A stretch of DNA of 64,000 nt, from NCBI RefSeq assembly GCF_000801105.2, contig NC_079519.1:27875288-27939287 (forward strand), in the 5' to 3' direction. The notes under the pieces were generated by a model, which was given only the letters and a program-made list of their open reading frames with translations, was not told where the DNA came from and made no database searches. Origin of the DNA: Raphanus sativus (Eukaryota > Streptophyta > Magnoliopsida > Brassicales > Brassicaceae). Position 1 is the first letter of the stretch. Every line of letters starts with the position of its first letter. Positions 44,748-58,166 of this stretch are shown in pieces. Both the position numbers and the translations under genes were made by a program.

Positions 44748-47700
44748 TCAAGCCAAAGTGTAGCTTGACACCGCGACGTTTGCGGGAGATGTAGAGTGAA
44801 TGTAGACGAACTCTAGGGACTTTCCGGATTGCAATGAGTGCATCCAGGAAGGTAAACCGAACGAGTTTCCTGATCTAGAGAGTCCCCAGATTGGTCCGTA
44901 GAGATTCTTGATCGAAAGGTTGAGACTTTTCAGAGCTCTAGGTGATTTGTTAATCACAGTTGTTGAGTATCTGTAGTAAGTCCTTCCCTTTGACACCCAC
45001 GAACCTGTCATCTTCTGAACTATAGCCACTGGACCAGATGCTACACAAGTTATCAACACACAGTCGTCAAGTCTCTGTTCAACAGACACACTCATAGTTT
45101 CAGATATATACAAAAGCACACAAGAGCATACCTCGGACCGGGGAAGTCACTCTCGGTTTACGAATAGGCATTGGTCTTCGAACAACAACAGGAGCTGGAA
45201 CCACTGCACGGAGATAACAAAAGCAAACAACTTTGAGTTCCAAACCTCTTCCTATGAGGATTGTATATTGAATCTAAAGACACAAACCTGGAAGAAGCTG
45301 GCTATAACCAGAATGGCCACTGCTGAGACGAGCAAGAACACCAAGAAGTGGTGCATTGTTGTAAGTAGCAGGCTCAGTCTGCTCGTAGTTGTCTCTCCTG
45401 TCAGCGAAATTGTCATAAGCATCAGGACCGCCAACAATAGCACCAGTGAGGAGGTTGGGATCACTGCCTTTGCGGCTGAACCAGGTGGCGTAACCACCAC
45501 GGCAGGTGACAAAAGAGCGGTCAACCTTGTAAGAGACGATGGAGGAGCCACGGTGGTGAACTCTCTGAGGGAAATTGTTACCGTAACCAACCATATAGCT
45601 AGTAGCTCTCGGGTTATCTCCAAGAATGTAATCAACCTGTGATTTAGCAAAGGAAAGAAGCTGCGAAGGAGCGACGTTTCCAGCAGAGCATCTCAAGTAG
45701 CTTCGAGAGGAAGTAAGGTAATCAGAGTAAACGGTGGTCAAGAAGGAAGCGCTAGTGACGAACTGCATGTTGTTCCAACGCTGTCGGAAGATCAAACCAC
45801 CAGGAGTCTTCTGAATGTTTCTGGAGCCTTTACCCAACAAGGAACACATAAAGAAATCAGCTTTCTGTTGAAACTTCTGAAACACAGGCGTGTGACGTCC
45901 TGCTTTCCCTTGCATCAAGAACTGTCCCCACCACCAAAAAGAAAAAGAGAAACTAAACCGGTTTAGAATCAAACCAAGATTATCAAACCGGTTAATTTTT
46001 TTTTACTATTATTAACAAACCTTGGCGACAAGGGTTTGAACACCAGCGTACTTAACGTCCCAACCAAACTCGGTCATGGACCAACCAGTACCACCCATGG
46101 AGTCACCGTTACGACCCAAGTAGTCCAAGTAGAACTGGTTGTTGGATGCTTGGTATAGCCACGCAGCTGCCCACAGTAACTCGTCCTGAAATTAATTTAA
46201 GGGTTAATTATCAGAGACTAAAACAAAGACCATTAATGTCAAGTGGAATCTTACATTGTAACCACTGACGGATCCGTAGTATTTACGAGCGACGGTGATG
46301 CTGCTGTCGTATTTTCCTCTGTATTTGTCCGCGAAATCAAACAGCTGTAAAAATTAAATAAAACTGAGTTACGGTGGCAAATCCGTAATAAAACAGATAA
46401 GACAAGGTTAGGTTAGAAGTTTTATTGGGGAGTGGCAGGTTCGTTATATATTGTTGAAGAGTTAAATGTTTTTAAGTGTGAAAGGTTGTTACACCGCATG
46501 GGGGCACCGACAGCCCCAAGACACGTGCGAACTATTTTTGTTCTTTTAAGAAGAAAAAAGAAAAGAGAAAATAGAAACTTAAGATAGACGGCTGAGATCG
46601 TTTAGAGAATCGAAAGATTTGTAGAGTAGCAACAATGAAAAACCCGTGATGGACGGGGAACGACGTTCCAACCTTCTAAAAGAGATCCATACGGGGTCCA
46701 CTTACGGGATCACGGTACCTTTCCGCATGTAGTGTTTTTTAGTTTAATTTTGTCGTAGACTTGTAAGTAGTAAGCTACTGTGTTTAAATTAAATTCTAAA
46801 CACAAAAAGAGTTTAGAATTTGCTAACTCCTGTTGATTGGTAACTGGTATAACTGTAGCAAATATTAGAGAATTTTCTTTTAAAGCATTTATTTATAAAT
46901 TTATTGTTATTACAGTGACAACAAAATTAATTTCACAGGTCCTTTTCATTACTAAATTGACACCTAACGTGCGCTGAACATGACTTGTAAGTGACTTTCT
47001 AGTTTCTACTATCTCTTGACCAGTAAAATAACGTGTGTCAGGAACTTTCCAATGTAACTGCCGGTTCATTACTCTATATGCTAAAGTGCTCATCCTTTAA
47101 AAGAAGTTAAAAATGCGCCGAAGAGGATAAAAAGTTGCATTACCTGATAAGCGTGAGTGAGTAGAAGCCTAGAGTAAGCAGGGTTAGATCGGCGGAAGAC
47201 TATTGAAGCTGCGGCCATCGCAGCTGCTGTTTCTCCCGCTAGATCCGACCCGGGATTACTCGGATCTATCCTGTAAGCTTTCCTGTCCGTCGTCATTTCT
47301 TCCGGTCTCTGCCAACAGTAATGGTCGGTGTTGCCGTCTCCAACCTAAAAAATAATAATCATAATTAATTACGAAATTAAAACTTCATTATTTTAGAAAT
47401 CTTATAAATTAAATACTACTAATAAATACCTCGCCGTAAAGGACGTTGGGCTCAGGATGGGCTTTGATGAAGTAGTCAGTGCCCCACTTAATGGCATCTA
47501 TGGAGTGGCCTAGCTCGCCGTTTGCCGCTAACTGATTGCCGTATTCAATGACGCTCCACGCCATCATCGTCACCGTGAAAGCCATCGGAAGTCCGAATTT
47601 CACATTATCTCCGGCGTCGTAGTAACCTCCGACCAGATTCACCTGAATTAAAACATACCAAACAACAAGATTTCAGTCAAAACCGAATGAAACAGGAACA

Positions 47701-47936
47701 ATGTCGGAAACACAGTTAACCAAGAGAGAAATGAGACATACGCCGCTGGATTTGCCGTCGTTGAGACCGGAGTGAGAGCGCCAAGTGACTCTTTGGCTAC
47801 TAGGGAGGACACCAGATCTCTGAGCTTCGAAGAAGAGAAGACTCTTAGACAGAGCTTGGCCATAATCATGACCGGAGAAAGCTACAGGAAAACAGAGAAG
47901 CAGTAACAGAGCAGCCACGGATGCAAATTTCTCCAT
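44748..47936 (-). CDS. GH9C2: Endo-1,4-beta-glucanase, GH9 class C with CBM49
   Basis: Secreted family-9 cellulase that cleaves beta-1,4-glucans; class C members carry a C-terminal carbohydrate-binding module. Eight exons on the minus strand: 47936-47742, 47642-47430, 47344-47144, 46344-46255, 46185-46021, 45921-45288, 45203-45132, 45040-44748, all GT-AG and in phase, giving 620 aa. Signal peptide about residues 1-21 ([13 protein letters not shown]). GH9 catalytic domain about 22-500, with DAGD (Asp74, Asp77) and the C-terminal signature [12 protein letters not shown], whose last Glu (about 471) is the general acid. A Pro/Arg-rich linker is followed by CBM49 (about 525-620). Intron 3 is long (799 bp). 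Order and size match Arabidopsis At1g64390. Confidence 0.95.
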
Positions 47937-48071
47937 AACTAAACCAAAGAGAGAAGAGAAATGCCAGCGAGATTATAACAGCTAAAAGGCGCTGAATAAT
48001 AAGGCAGGCAAGAGACGTAGAAATGGAAGAAGAAGAGGGAGTGTGAGGACGAAGGGAGGAGCTGAAGTGTT

Positions 48072-48079
48072 GTATATAT
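48072..48079 (-). promoter_or_regulatory. TATA box of GH9C2
   Basis: TATATACA read on the minus strand, about 140 bp upstream of the start codon and followed by a pyrimidine-rich leader. Position and sequence fit a core promoter. Confidence 0.5.
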
Positions 48080-50487
48080 GGAAGGAAAATGGAGGAAGCA
48101 GGAAGGTACCAATAGACAGAAATATATTGACAGTTAGCTTTCATTTAATGATTACTTTATTTTCTTTTTTTTTTACTTAATTACGCAATGCTTTGTATTT
48201 ATTGAGTATGCTCATTTATTACTACTTTTTAATTCTTGGAAGTGTTGGTCGAAATTTTGAAATGCACATAATCTATGTATACGTTACGACAATGATTTTT
48301 TTTAGAAATTTTATAAACTAATGTATAGAAAAATTAGTCCTCCTCCTCTGCATTGATCATGAATTAATTGCAAAACAATTATTCTTTTTTCTAATAACGT
48401 CAATTGCTGCTTTTAGGAACTCAGAGTACTTACAACAAATACTTTCGAATTTGCAACTATAAATATAGAAAACATGAAAAGAAGAAAGTCATGTGAGTGT
48501 TCCCATGAATCTTAGGTCTCATTTCACATAGGGGCGGTGAGGTGGTAACTGAATGTGTTTACATTTACATAAAGTACTACTACTAGAACTAGTTTTGTTT
48601 TTTGCAGTAAAGATAGCATTTTGGTTAATTAAAGTTAATCTACAACCATTAATATTATTAATCTATTATCCAGGCGTTACATGGTAAATGTGACGATGTG
48701 GTGTTTTGGGGCAAACCAATAAAAACTGAAAAAGTGAAAAGGGTGATATAGTTTACGCCTATATCCCAGTTATTGTTCACGTAGCATTTTTTTTACAAGG
48801 GTAATACATGAAACAACAAAAAGGTTAGGTCCGTCTTTCATTGAAATTGGAGGGAAATAGAGTATGGAATACAAATAAAATAGATTTATGTGTATGGAGT
48901 GCAAATACTCTAATTTAAATACCACGAAACTTGGCATGATTTTTTAAAAAATACAAACGCTCCATTTGCTTTTGAATATATCTTCACACATTAAAAGGTA
49001 TTGCGTTTTCATTTTTTTGGCTATTAAAACAGAAAAACAATTAATAAGATGAACTTACATCAACGTATTGCAAAATTACGGAAACAGTCAAGTAATTTGA
49101 CAAATAGACTTCTTTTATCAAAAACAAATAAAAATGATAACAGGGAAAAGAAAAGGAGGACATAAAAGTAAATTTCGAAAACAAGGAACACGTTGACGAT
49201 CGGCTTTGACATTTGGTTTTCTGGAAACCATCCGAGTGGTTAACCGTACAACCGACAACTAAACACACTTCTTCCATTTATTCTTTTCGTTTCACCTTAC
49301 TCAGAGGTTACTTCTCAAGTTAATAAATGTACCATACTTAAGTTTATACATTTGATTGTTTACAAAAAGTTTCTCTTCCTAAACGAATAGTAATAAACAT
49401 GACCACAATTTACTAATTAAGAATATCAAAATCTTGATAAAATCAAAATAAATAAACAAACATAATACACGTCATAACGACACCAATAGCTACAAATTAC
49501 AAACATCTACCTAACTGAAAACGTATACTTGTTTATGGTTGAAAAGAAACAACGTAGCATACTTCGCTGGCAAACAGTAACAAAATTAGATGTGCATTAA
49601 CCATCAATGTTAATGGAAAATGTAATCTTAAAAAAAATCCACCGACAATTTAGCTACTGATAGTGGGCTTTGGCCTGCCTGTAATAAATGTATTTTTGGT
49701 GATATGTGAACTCACACTCGGTATACAATAACTAGTTTTGAAACATAATACATCTGTTTTACTTCTGCTTGTGATTAATATTATTAGAGTCCAAACAAAT
49801 TCCATTTGAACTAAACTCTTACACTTTGATAGGTCCAACCCTGTAACAAATTTTTAATATTAAAATTTTATTTCCGCTTGTAATTAATATTATTAGAGTT
49901 TTATTTTGCCCAATCTTGTATTTTTATTGTAACAAAATTCTAAACGAAAATGATGATGATTCATATTGATTTTGGTTATTCAATAATTTCTAAACTAAAA
50001 TACATTTTAATATGTACGTGGTTTATTTAGTTAATCATTAAAAATTGCTCTAGATCCATTTAATGAAAAAAATAAGTTGAATTTAAAAAACGTTACCATT
50101 TCAAATTGTCAAAATCAACACTTCCAAATAGTTTCATGTCGGTGTTGTGACAAAGAGAAAGGAGGTTAGGGTTGGAAAAGCAAATTTGTTGTGTAATCTA
50201 TATTCTCGTTAGGTGATTTCAATAGCTTATAAATCTTCAATGTATCGATCACTTGTAATGTTTTCGAGAAAATATTAATTAACAAAATCTTAAATTTTTC
50301 ACAGTAAGCAATTGTTTCTAAATTAATATATATGGGATTGGAGTAATCACATAAATCAAAACAGTACTTTTAGTTTATTTACAATATTTTATAATAAATA
50401 TTTTATTTATTGTATATGGTATATAATTAAATTCAATGACATTGACATAGCTATATAGTATATTTCAATACAAAAATTATTATCATA
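48080..50487. other. GH9C2 upstream region and spacer
   Basis: AT-rich, with no supported gene. Moderately complex text to about 49.3 kb may hold distal promoter elements; beyond that it becomes featureless. Confidence 0.4.
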
Positions 50488-51141
50488 CTAGTTTGTTAAC
50501 ATTTGTATATTTGTGGTAACAAAAAAATTAAAATAATTCCAAAATTTTTGATGTGATATTTTTAATGAAAATTTCAAAATTAACATATTTATGTAGTTAT
50601 ATATATATAATATATAATATGAATATATATTAATTGAGAATTCATATTCATACGATTTTATGGTCATTTTCATCTTGTTATAACAAAACAAAATTAAGCT
50701 ATTGATCACAAAAAAAAACTAAAGTGAGATTTTTAACATTTTTAGTAATTTATAGTCATTTTAAAAAAATTCAAAATATAACATATAAATTGAAATCAAA
50801 ATTTTTTATTATATTGGTTAATGTGATTTTTTAATTTCTGTTAATAATATAAAAAATAAACAAAAATGATAGAGGATATAAAAATTGTTATCAAATCTTT
50901 ATTATTAAAAAATATTATATATATATATATATATTAATCATATTAGGTATTCTATAACTTTATTTAAAGAAATAATGAATAATATTTTTTATACACTACT
51001 AATCAGTTTAATAATTAGTTTAATAAAAAGTATAATATATATTTTGATGGACCAATCTATTTTTTAAAGATTCTAAAAATCATCATAATAATGACACGTG
51101 GCTACGGAATAATGTTGCAATGCTTCTTAATTAATACTAGA
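50488..51141 (-). mobile_element. Non-autonomous Helitron (same family as 2034-4115)
   Basis: 50737-51141 is clearly similar to the right half of the 2034-4115 Helitron, sharing TGACACGTGGCTAC, AATTAGTTTAATAAAAAGTA and more. The 5' end on the minus strand is TCTAGTATTAATTAAGAAG at 51141. The left border at CTAG 50491-50488 is tentative, as its hairpin is weak. Confidence 0.55.
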
Positions 51142-52655
51142 TTTTGACCCGCACAACCGTATAGGTGATTATTTTTATTTTAAACATTTAACTATTTGAT
51201 TTACATGATTAGTGTTTTAATATTTACCATATTGTAATAGTTTAATATAATATTTTAAACATAACAATTTCATAGTTTGCATCCAGTATTTAATTTATTG
51301 TTTCAAATTACTAGTGATATCTTTCTTATTAAAACATGAACACTAACTAAAATCTTACATTATATGATATTTACTACAAATTCTGTTCAGTTTAATATTA
51401 GCTTAGATATTAATTTTCTTGAGATTGTACTTGTATTTTCGGTTTTGGTCATACATATATGTTAACTGAATTATTTGTATAAATTAAATCTTTGACTAAA
51501 TAATATATATTAATTGTAATTTATAAAACATCCGCTTCATTTAAATTTAAACCAGAATATGTAATGCATTGTGTTTGTTATTGTCCCTTAAATCTAAATT
51601 TTATCTTTATTATTATCTATGTTTCTTGAGGTTTCTTATATTGTCTATTGGTGATTTAAACTTTTCTACCCCGAAAATTTTGGATTATTTACAATGAAGT
51701 TTTTCAATTTTAAATTTTTATTTACAATTCTTTATCTATAATACATCACATCATATAATTAACACTTAAACGTACAACTACATTCGATAATAAACACACT
51801 AAAATAAAAATATTCACATGAATTATATTTTTTAATCATTGATGTGTCATTTTTGTTAATGACATTATAAATTGGTATAATACTTATTGCACTTTTAAAA
51901 TTACACATGATAAAAAAATAAAAACAATTGCATTAATGGATAAATATATGAATATGGTCTACATAAAAATGAGCTTGATTATTTTTTTTTTGTAAAAAAA
52001 AGCAGTCATATATATTATTGAAATATAAAATTAAACATGCTACCATATTTAATAACAGAAAATAAGTATATTTTCAAAATAACATTTGTACACTAATCAT
52101 TCATATTGATAGCATATTTTCAACAATATGTACAAAATTCTGAATTAAAATGTTAAATTTTAAAGATCAAATATTTAACTGAACAATATTAGTTAAATTA
52201 ATATCACAAATTTAATACAAAATAGTACATGAGTTTAATATAATTACACAATTAATTAGATTTTTGGAGGTTTATTTTAGTAAAAATGAAATATACATTT
52301 ATATTTTAAATAATTACAAATCAATTAAATATTTAAAATGTTTGTTTAAGTGAAAAGTGAAATATACATTTATATTTTAAATAAATAAAAAGTAATTGCA
52401 TATTTAAAAACAATAATGAAAAATGATATATATATATATATACATATATATTTATATTGAAAATAAAAAATATGAAAGATTTTGTTCAAATGTAGTTCAG
52501 AAAAAAATATAGGAATATCTATTTGATATTTTTAGATAATTAAAATACTTCAAATATGTATATAATTTTTTATTTAAATAATTTCTAAAAAATGATCTAA
52601 ATAGAAAAACCACACATGAAATAAACTTCTTTTTTAATAGAATTGATATAAGAGA
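51137..52655 (-). mobile_element. Second Helitron abutting the previous one
   Basis: The 3' end on the minus strand is GCGGGTCAAAATCTAG, ending at 51137, which matches the 3' consensus of the other copies (hairpin degenerate). A fitting 5' end, TCTCTTATATCAATTCTATT preceded by A, lies at 52655. The interior is AT-rich with no gene. The terminal CTAG is shared with the neighbouring element's 5' end. Confidence 0.5.
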
Positions 52656-53298
52656 TATAGTCATTACCATTACCAGAAGAAAAAGTCATTACCATTACAA
52701 GAAGAAAAAGAAAAAGGACAAGCTTCCTTGTCAGATGGCTTTATTCCAACCGCAATCAACGGTCTCCCGACGAATATTTATATTTACAACTTTTTCTCTT
52801 TTTTCTTCCTACTAATTCACTTTATCACAAATGTTATCTCTCTTTTATATTTTTTTTACTATTTTATATTGTGAATGTGTTCTTTACAAACCAAATTTCT
52901 CGAGGTTTGTTTTTTCTTTTGACCGTATATCATCTTTATCTAATCAACATAAACTTTTCTTATATAAAAAACTAAAATGATTTGAGATGGGCTAATGATA
53001 CTTAAATCGTTTTAACTGTGATTTGAAAACTAAACTGACACGTACTCAGAGGTCAAAGAGGCAACAGCTTCGGTTTGACCAACTGTCGCAGGTTGAGTCA
53101 CGGCCACGGCAGCGCTCCACTATGACTCAGACGATCGTTTCGGTTATGGGTCACACTTTTTTAGTACTCCTGTAAGTCCTAACCAATCAAAACAATTTTC
53201 TTTAACTCATCATCATCTTTTCATTATCCAAATTGTGAACACCGGATTACAACCACACGAATTTTCAATCTAACGTACAAACGACACGATCTAATCTA
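52656..53298. other. Spacer
   Basis: Slightly more complex sequence (53035-53160 is GC-richer and contains TGACTCA- and GGTCAA-type words), but no coding frame. Confidence 0.4.
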
Positions 53299-54182
53299 TC
53301 TATCTTATTAAAATAGAAACATTACAACTTTTTATAAATGAATTTTAAAGTTGGACCTTATGTAATTAATGCTATATTAATCTACTTATTATTAGACATG
53401 CCTTTTTATAAATAACTAATATCAACTATTACCATAACTTTTCACTTCTTACCTTATTATTATATCTACTACGCATGTTTCTTTATATTGCATATATTTT
53501 ACTATAAACTAGTTACATCCACTAGCATATTATACTATAAGATAGATTATTAATATTACATCTACTAATATATAATACTATACGACAGATTACTAATAAT
53601 ACAATATATTATCTGTATTCATTAACTTGCATCTATTAATATTAACAATACTATGAAGACGACTAACTCTATACTTTGAACCTATAAACTATGATATACT
53701 AATTTATAACAAAAATGATATTACTGTTACAAATTAGTTTTTATAAAAATTATTTATAGCATCAATTTTTTATATAAAATAAATTTAATCAAGATCCAAA
53801 TCTTTTTTTTTCCTGTTCAGAAAAAAAGGAACCTACGAATATATACCATTAAGTTAACCAAAAATCTTCCGAATAAATAGTAAATCTCACCAACCCAGAA
53901 AAATGAATTAAAAATATAACAAAAGATATTATGTTTGAAATTTAGCTCACTGGATTGGGTATAAATCTGTTCATTTCAGGTATAAGTTCTTCGAGTTCTC
54001 AACATTTGGATCTAAATAAGTATTTAATTTTTTTGTCTGGATCAATTTTTTTGGTTCCGGTATAAGTTCTTCGAGTTCAGGTATTTCATTTCAGGTATAA
54101 GTTCTTCGAGTTCACAACAACATGTATATAAAATATGTGAATCAAAAGATAAATCCGCGCAGGCGCGCAGGTCATGATCTAG
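53299..54182 (+). mobile_element. Non-autonomous Helitron, 884 bp
   Basis: Plus strand. Starts TCTATCTTATTAAAA preceded by A. Ends CTAG (54179-54182) followed by T, with an imperfect GC-rich hairpin at 54155-54171. It contains three copies of GGTATAAGTTCTTCGAGTTC near its 3' end. Same 5' family as the 12-kb Helitron. Confidence 0.85.
53979..54113 (+). repeat. Three copies of GGTATAAGTTCTTCGAGTTC
   Basis: Copies begin near 53979, 54059 and 54094. Two are preceded by TTTCATTTCA or similar. They lie in the 3' part of the Helitron, where such subterminal repeats are common. Confidence 0.8.
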
Positions 54183-55633
54183 TAACACTTATAATCACTA
54201 AATTACATCTTACGCTACCTAATCTTTATATCGCTGTAATTTTCACCACTCCGATCAGAGGTTACTTCACGACTCGAGATAGACTAGTTTTTACACCTTA
54301 AAATTAGACCACCGAGCGAGCATAGTGAGTTACAAGAAAGTCAAGACACTAAACCGATCATTCATTTTAATCCAACTATTAGGTTCCTAATGATTTGAAT
54401 TCCGTGCATGTCCCAACATATTCAACACCATCGGTGCATACCGGTCAAGCATCATCCCTTCTGGCTATCACCATTCCACCTCTGAGCTTGAAACCGAACA
54501 TGGACGTCCAAAATGAAGGCAAAATTTGGCAACAACAGCAAGAGCCGAGCACTTAAGTCGAGATTTTTGCTGTAGTCACAAGTGAAGTGAGATTCGTTTT
54601 TACTCAATTCTATTGTGAGTCCGGTAGATCTTTCGCTGCCTAACACCAATTCTGAGTTGTATATCATTGGAAAAGTCGAGTTGTATTTTCAGCAAAATTA
54701 AAAAATGTGTATAATAGATATATTACGACATGAACATGTGTATGTGCCTGAGAATACGTAATATGTACAGTACATGTCATAAATCGACGGACGTAATTTA
54801 AGTTCGAGAAGCAGACTACTGCTTTATTTTGTTTAAAAATTTCAGCTGTTTTTTTGTAAAGGGTTATTCTGTTAATTAAACAGATGCACATATTATAATT
54901 TTAAAACATAGTGAAATCAAGTTTGGATTAAAAAAAAAGAAGGTAACATTTTTTTGCCAAAAGTTTGTCTTTCGACTATTCTTTTTTGATTGGAAAAAGT
55001 GGGTGTAATCCAGAGTAAAAATAGCGGATGAAATAGAAGGGAAAAAAAGAAATAAAATAAAGGAGAAAATAAAGAATAAATTAAAGAAAAATGAACAGAA
55101 AAATAATATGAGAGAACATCAAATTTTACTCCTCTTAAAACAAGTGGAAAACTTTCTACTCTTTTCAACTTTATTTAGCTGAAAGTAGATAAAAATTATT
55201 TTTATCATATTCAACCTGATCGGCAGTGATTAAGTGGAATACCGAGTAAAAGATATTTACTCCAAATTGTCATTCAATTAGTTAAAAGAATTTTATAAAA
55301 GAATATGATATGTTACATTTAAAAAATGATATGATTGGTGGTTAATAGTACTAAAATACTATGAAAATATTTCAATTAAACTTTGAAATTGATCGATTTG
55401 ATAGAGACTACAGTTAGACTGCCGATCTTTATATACGGTGCAAGCTCGAGTTTCAATTAACGCTATTAGTAGTAGTAGTAGTAGTAGTAGTTATACCCTC
55501 AACGACAAGTAAACATTGCTTTGAGCTTCTTTTGTAACCAGAGAGGGTTCTACAAAAGAGGAGATCGATGGTATATACATGTGATACATCTACCTAATAG
55601 AGAAAATTTGTGGAATCGATATTTTGCAAATAA
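54183..55633. other. Spacer
   Basis: No supported gene. It contains an (AGT)n run near 55466-55490 and A-rich text at 54920-55100. Confidence 0.4.
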
Positions 55634-56343
55634 GAGCATTTCCAATAGTTTCTTATCCCTTTTTCTTTTGAGGGATTTTATACTCCACAAAATTTTCATC
55701 CCTTCAAATTTTGAATATGTACTATTCACTCTCTTAAAATACTATTTATTTTTCATTTTACTCTTTACAGATATATATGTTTCACGATAATATGAATAAC
55801 TTTTTATATATCATATTTTAGTGATTAGTTATATTTTCTTAAATATATTTTAATTAAAATTATTGTATTCACATTTTTGTACTATTTATATGTATATCTG
55901 ATTAAATATATATTTTTTTTTCAAAATATTTTATTTTGATATGTTTCAAGTAATATGTTTTATTAGTTTTTGAAAGTTTTATGATTATAGATAAATATTC
56001 TTAGTATTAAGGATTTGAGTGTAAATTACTAATTCTTTATAAAATAAATTTGAGAGTGATTGTTGGAGAACCATCCCTTTATCACTTTATTTTAATGTTT
56101 TAAAAAAGTGTATCAAAAATAATCCAATTAGATAATGATAATGTTTTAAATTTTAATGTTTTTCCTCCCCGATGGACGCTCTTCTTCTTCTTTCTTCATT
56201 TTTTTTTGTAACTTTTCTTTCTTCATTTTTTGTTTCCCTTTTCTTCTCCTTTTGATCAAATGTTTCTCTTTTCTTCATTTTTGATTTTTAAATATTTTCT
56301 AATACTTGAGGTATTCAACAAGAAAAGTCCCCTCCGGATGCTC
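55634..56343. mobile_element. Harbinger-like MITE
   Basis: A 710-bp element with short inverted ends (GAGCATTTCC at left; GGATGCTC at right) flanked by TAA on both sides (55631-55633 and 56344-56346). A TAA target duplication suits PIF/Harbinger. The inverted repeats are short, so confidence is moderate. Confidence 0.5.
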
Positions 56344-56811
56344 TAATAAAAGCATATAACTAACGGCATGATAAGACTTAATTTATATAATTTTATTACT
56401 ACTTTATTAGGTTTGACATTAACGTTGAAATCAAGTCATGGTGCGGAGTGGGATATAATTTATTAATTATATCATTCCAAGTTCTTTTTGTTTCTAAAAA
56501 CACAACACCTTGTTCTATTAACATAACAGAGTAATGTTTTCTTTTTCATCTACTTCAGACACAATTTTTACCAAGGTTGAAGTAGGCGATTATCGCGGCG
56601 ATACTATAAGTTGCACTGTTGCTGTATAAGTTTCATCAAGGTTCATGTATTAAACATGGAACAAGTACCTTACGTTCATTTTGCCACATATAGTTTTACT
56701 TTCCACAAGTTAACAAAATCCATAATGTTATAAAATAAAAATAGTAGAAAAAATATTCGATTCATAAATGATGCCTAGTGTTTATTTTTTTCTTTACGTG
56801 GACAAACTAAT

Positions 56812-57073
56812 GCTCTAACTGGTGACCATTAAATTAAGAATATGAATGAGTAAGAAATGAATGAATATGAATAAATCAATGGAATTAAAAGGAATATTTA
56901 TTACTTTTGTTCCATATCAATTTTGATAAGGAATACTTTTGTTATATGATTCCTTAAAATTTAAGAAATGACAAGGAATCAGACGGAACAAAAATTCCCT
57001 ATAAATGGTGTAATTTTTAAGGAATGAGTGGGAATTGATCATTCCCCTTAATTCTCTATGTCACTAGTTAGAG
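56812..57073. mobile_element. MITE with GCTCTAACT ends
   Basis: A 262-bp element whose 15-bp ends are inverted copies with one mismatch (GCTCTAACTGGTGAC and complement GCTCTAACTAGTGAC). The internal words GGAAT/ATTCC are also inversely repeated. The target duplication is not clear. Confidence 0.6.
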
Positions 57074-57573
57074 CTTTAATTTTGAAACTTTGTGTGGGAC
57101 CACTGGACCTATAATGGTTAGGAATATAATTATGCGCAAATCTAGCCATCATTTCGTGCAGTGGGAAAGATATAAATACTATTAACCGTGATTATATATG
57201 TATAATGTTCCGACCATCCATGATTCCATGTCCATCGTTTATGGACCTTCCATACCCATTTACTTGGTTTGTGGAATTTCTTTCGTGCCATAGACAATGT
57301 ATGTTGATCTTTTGTAGGTTTGAAATTTATTTTTATTTCAAACATTACATAACATTTTTCTGTATGTTTTTAGACTCATTCTCACGATATCATAAATTAT
57401 TTAATGATAAATCATTTATTATTCCATTATTTTAATTAATTAAACACGTTTGGTTCTGAAATTTTTTCTGAATGTGTATCCGAAAAAATAATTGTACTTT
57501 GACTATATAGATAGCAAAATCAATTCTTTTAAATATTCTCACTAACCAGAAATAAAATGTTACAGTTCATTTT

Positions 57574-58157
57574 TGGGAAAAGGAGCTTTTAAATCTCCAA
57601 TTATTTGAAATCAGCACTTTAATACTCAACTATCACTTGCGCAGATTTATTCCTGAAGTTATTGTTGACTATGCAAAATCAGACATTAAAAAGTCAAAAT
57701 TAGTTATTACTTGAATTATAATTAGAAAAATCAATCAGTTTAACATTTAAAAACCCAGAAATTCTTAAAATCAATTATGCAAGATGATGAAAAGATTTTC
57801 GTCGAGTTCAGATAATTTTCGATGATATATAAAAAAATTATAGTGAAGATATAAAAATTTAATACTGAAAATAAAGAAAATAATTCTTTTCTTTAATAAT
57901 AATATTCGTTTGTTCTCTCGGAATCACTCAGATAGCATCACTCAGATAGCAGTAATTTTAAAGATTTCTAGGTTTTTGAAAGCCAAATCAATATTTTATT
58001 TAATTGTAATTTATTTTTTGTGTAATAACTAATTTTGACTTTTAATGTCTGATTTTGCACAGTCAACAGTAACTTCATGAATAAATCTGCGCAAGTGATA
58101 GTTAGATATTAAAAGTGCTGATTTCAAATAGTTGGGGATTTAAAAGCTCTTTTCCCC
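57574..58157. mobile_element. MULE-type MITE with very long inverted repeats
   Basis: A 584-bp element flanked by a perfect 9-bp duplication GTTCATTTT (57565-57573 and 58158-58166). About 135 bp at each end are inverted copies at roughly 90% identity, sharing for example ATCACTTGCGCAGATTTATT and GTCAAAATTAGTTATTAC. The 9-bp duplication and long inverted repeats point to a Mutator-like element. The transcript would fold into a long hairpin. Confidence 0.92.
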
Positions 58158-58166
58158 GTTCATTTT

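Noticed and set aside
53979..54113. CRISPR-like array
   Set aside because: Only three copies of a 20-bp word with unequal spacers, inside a Helitron in a plant genome.
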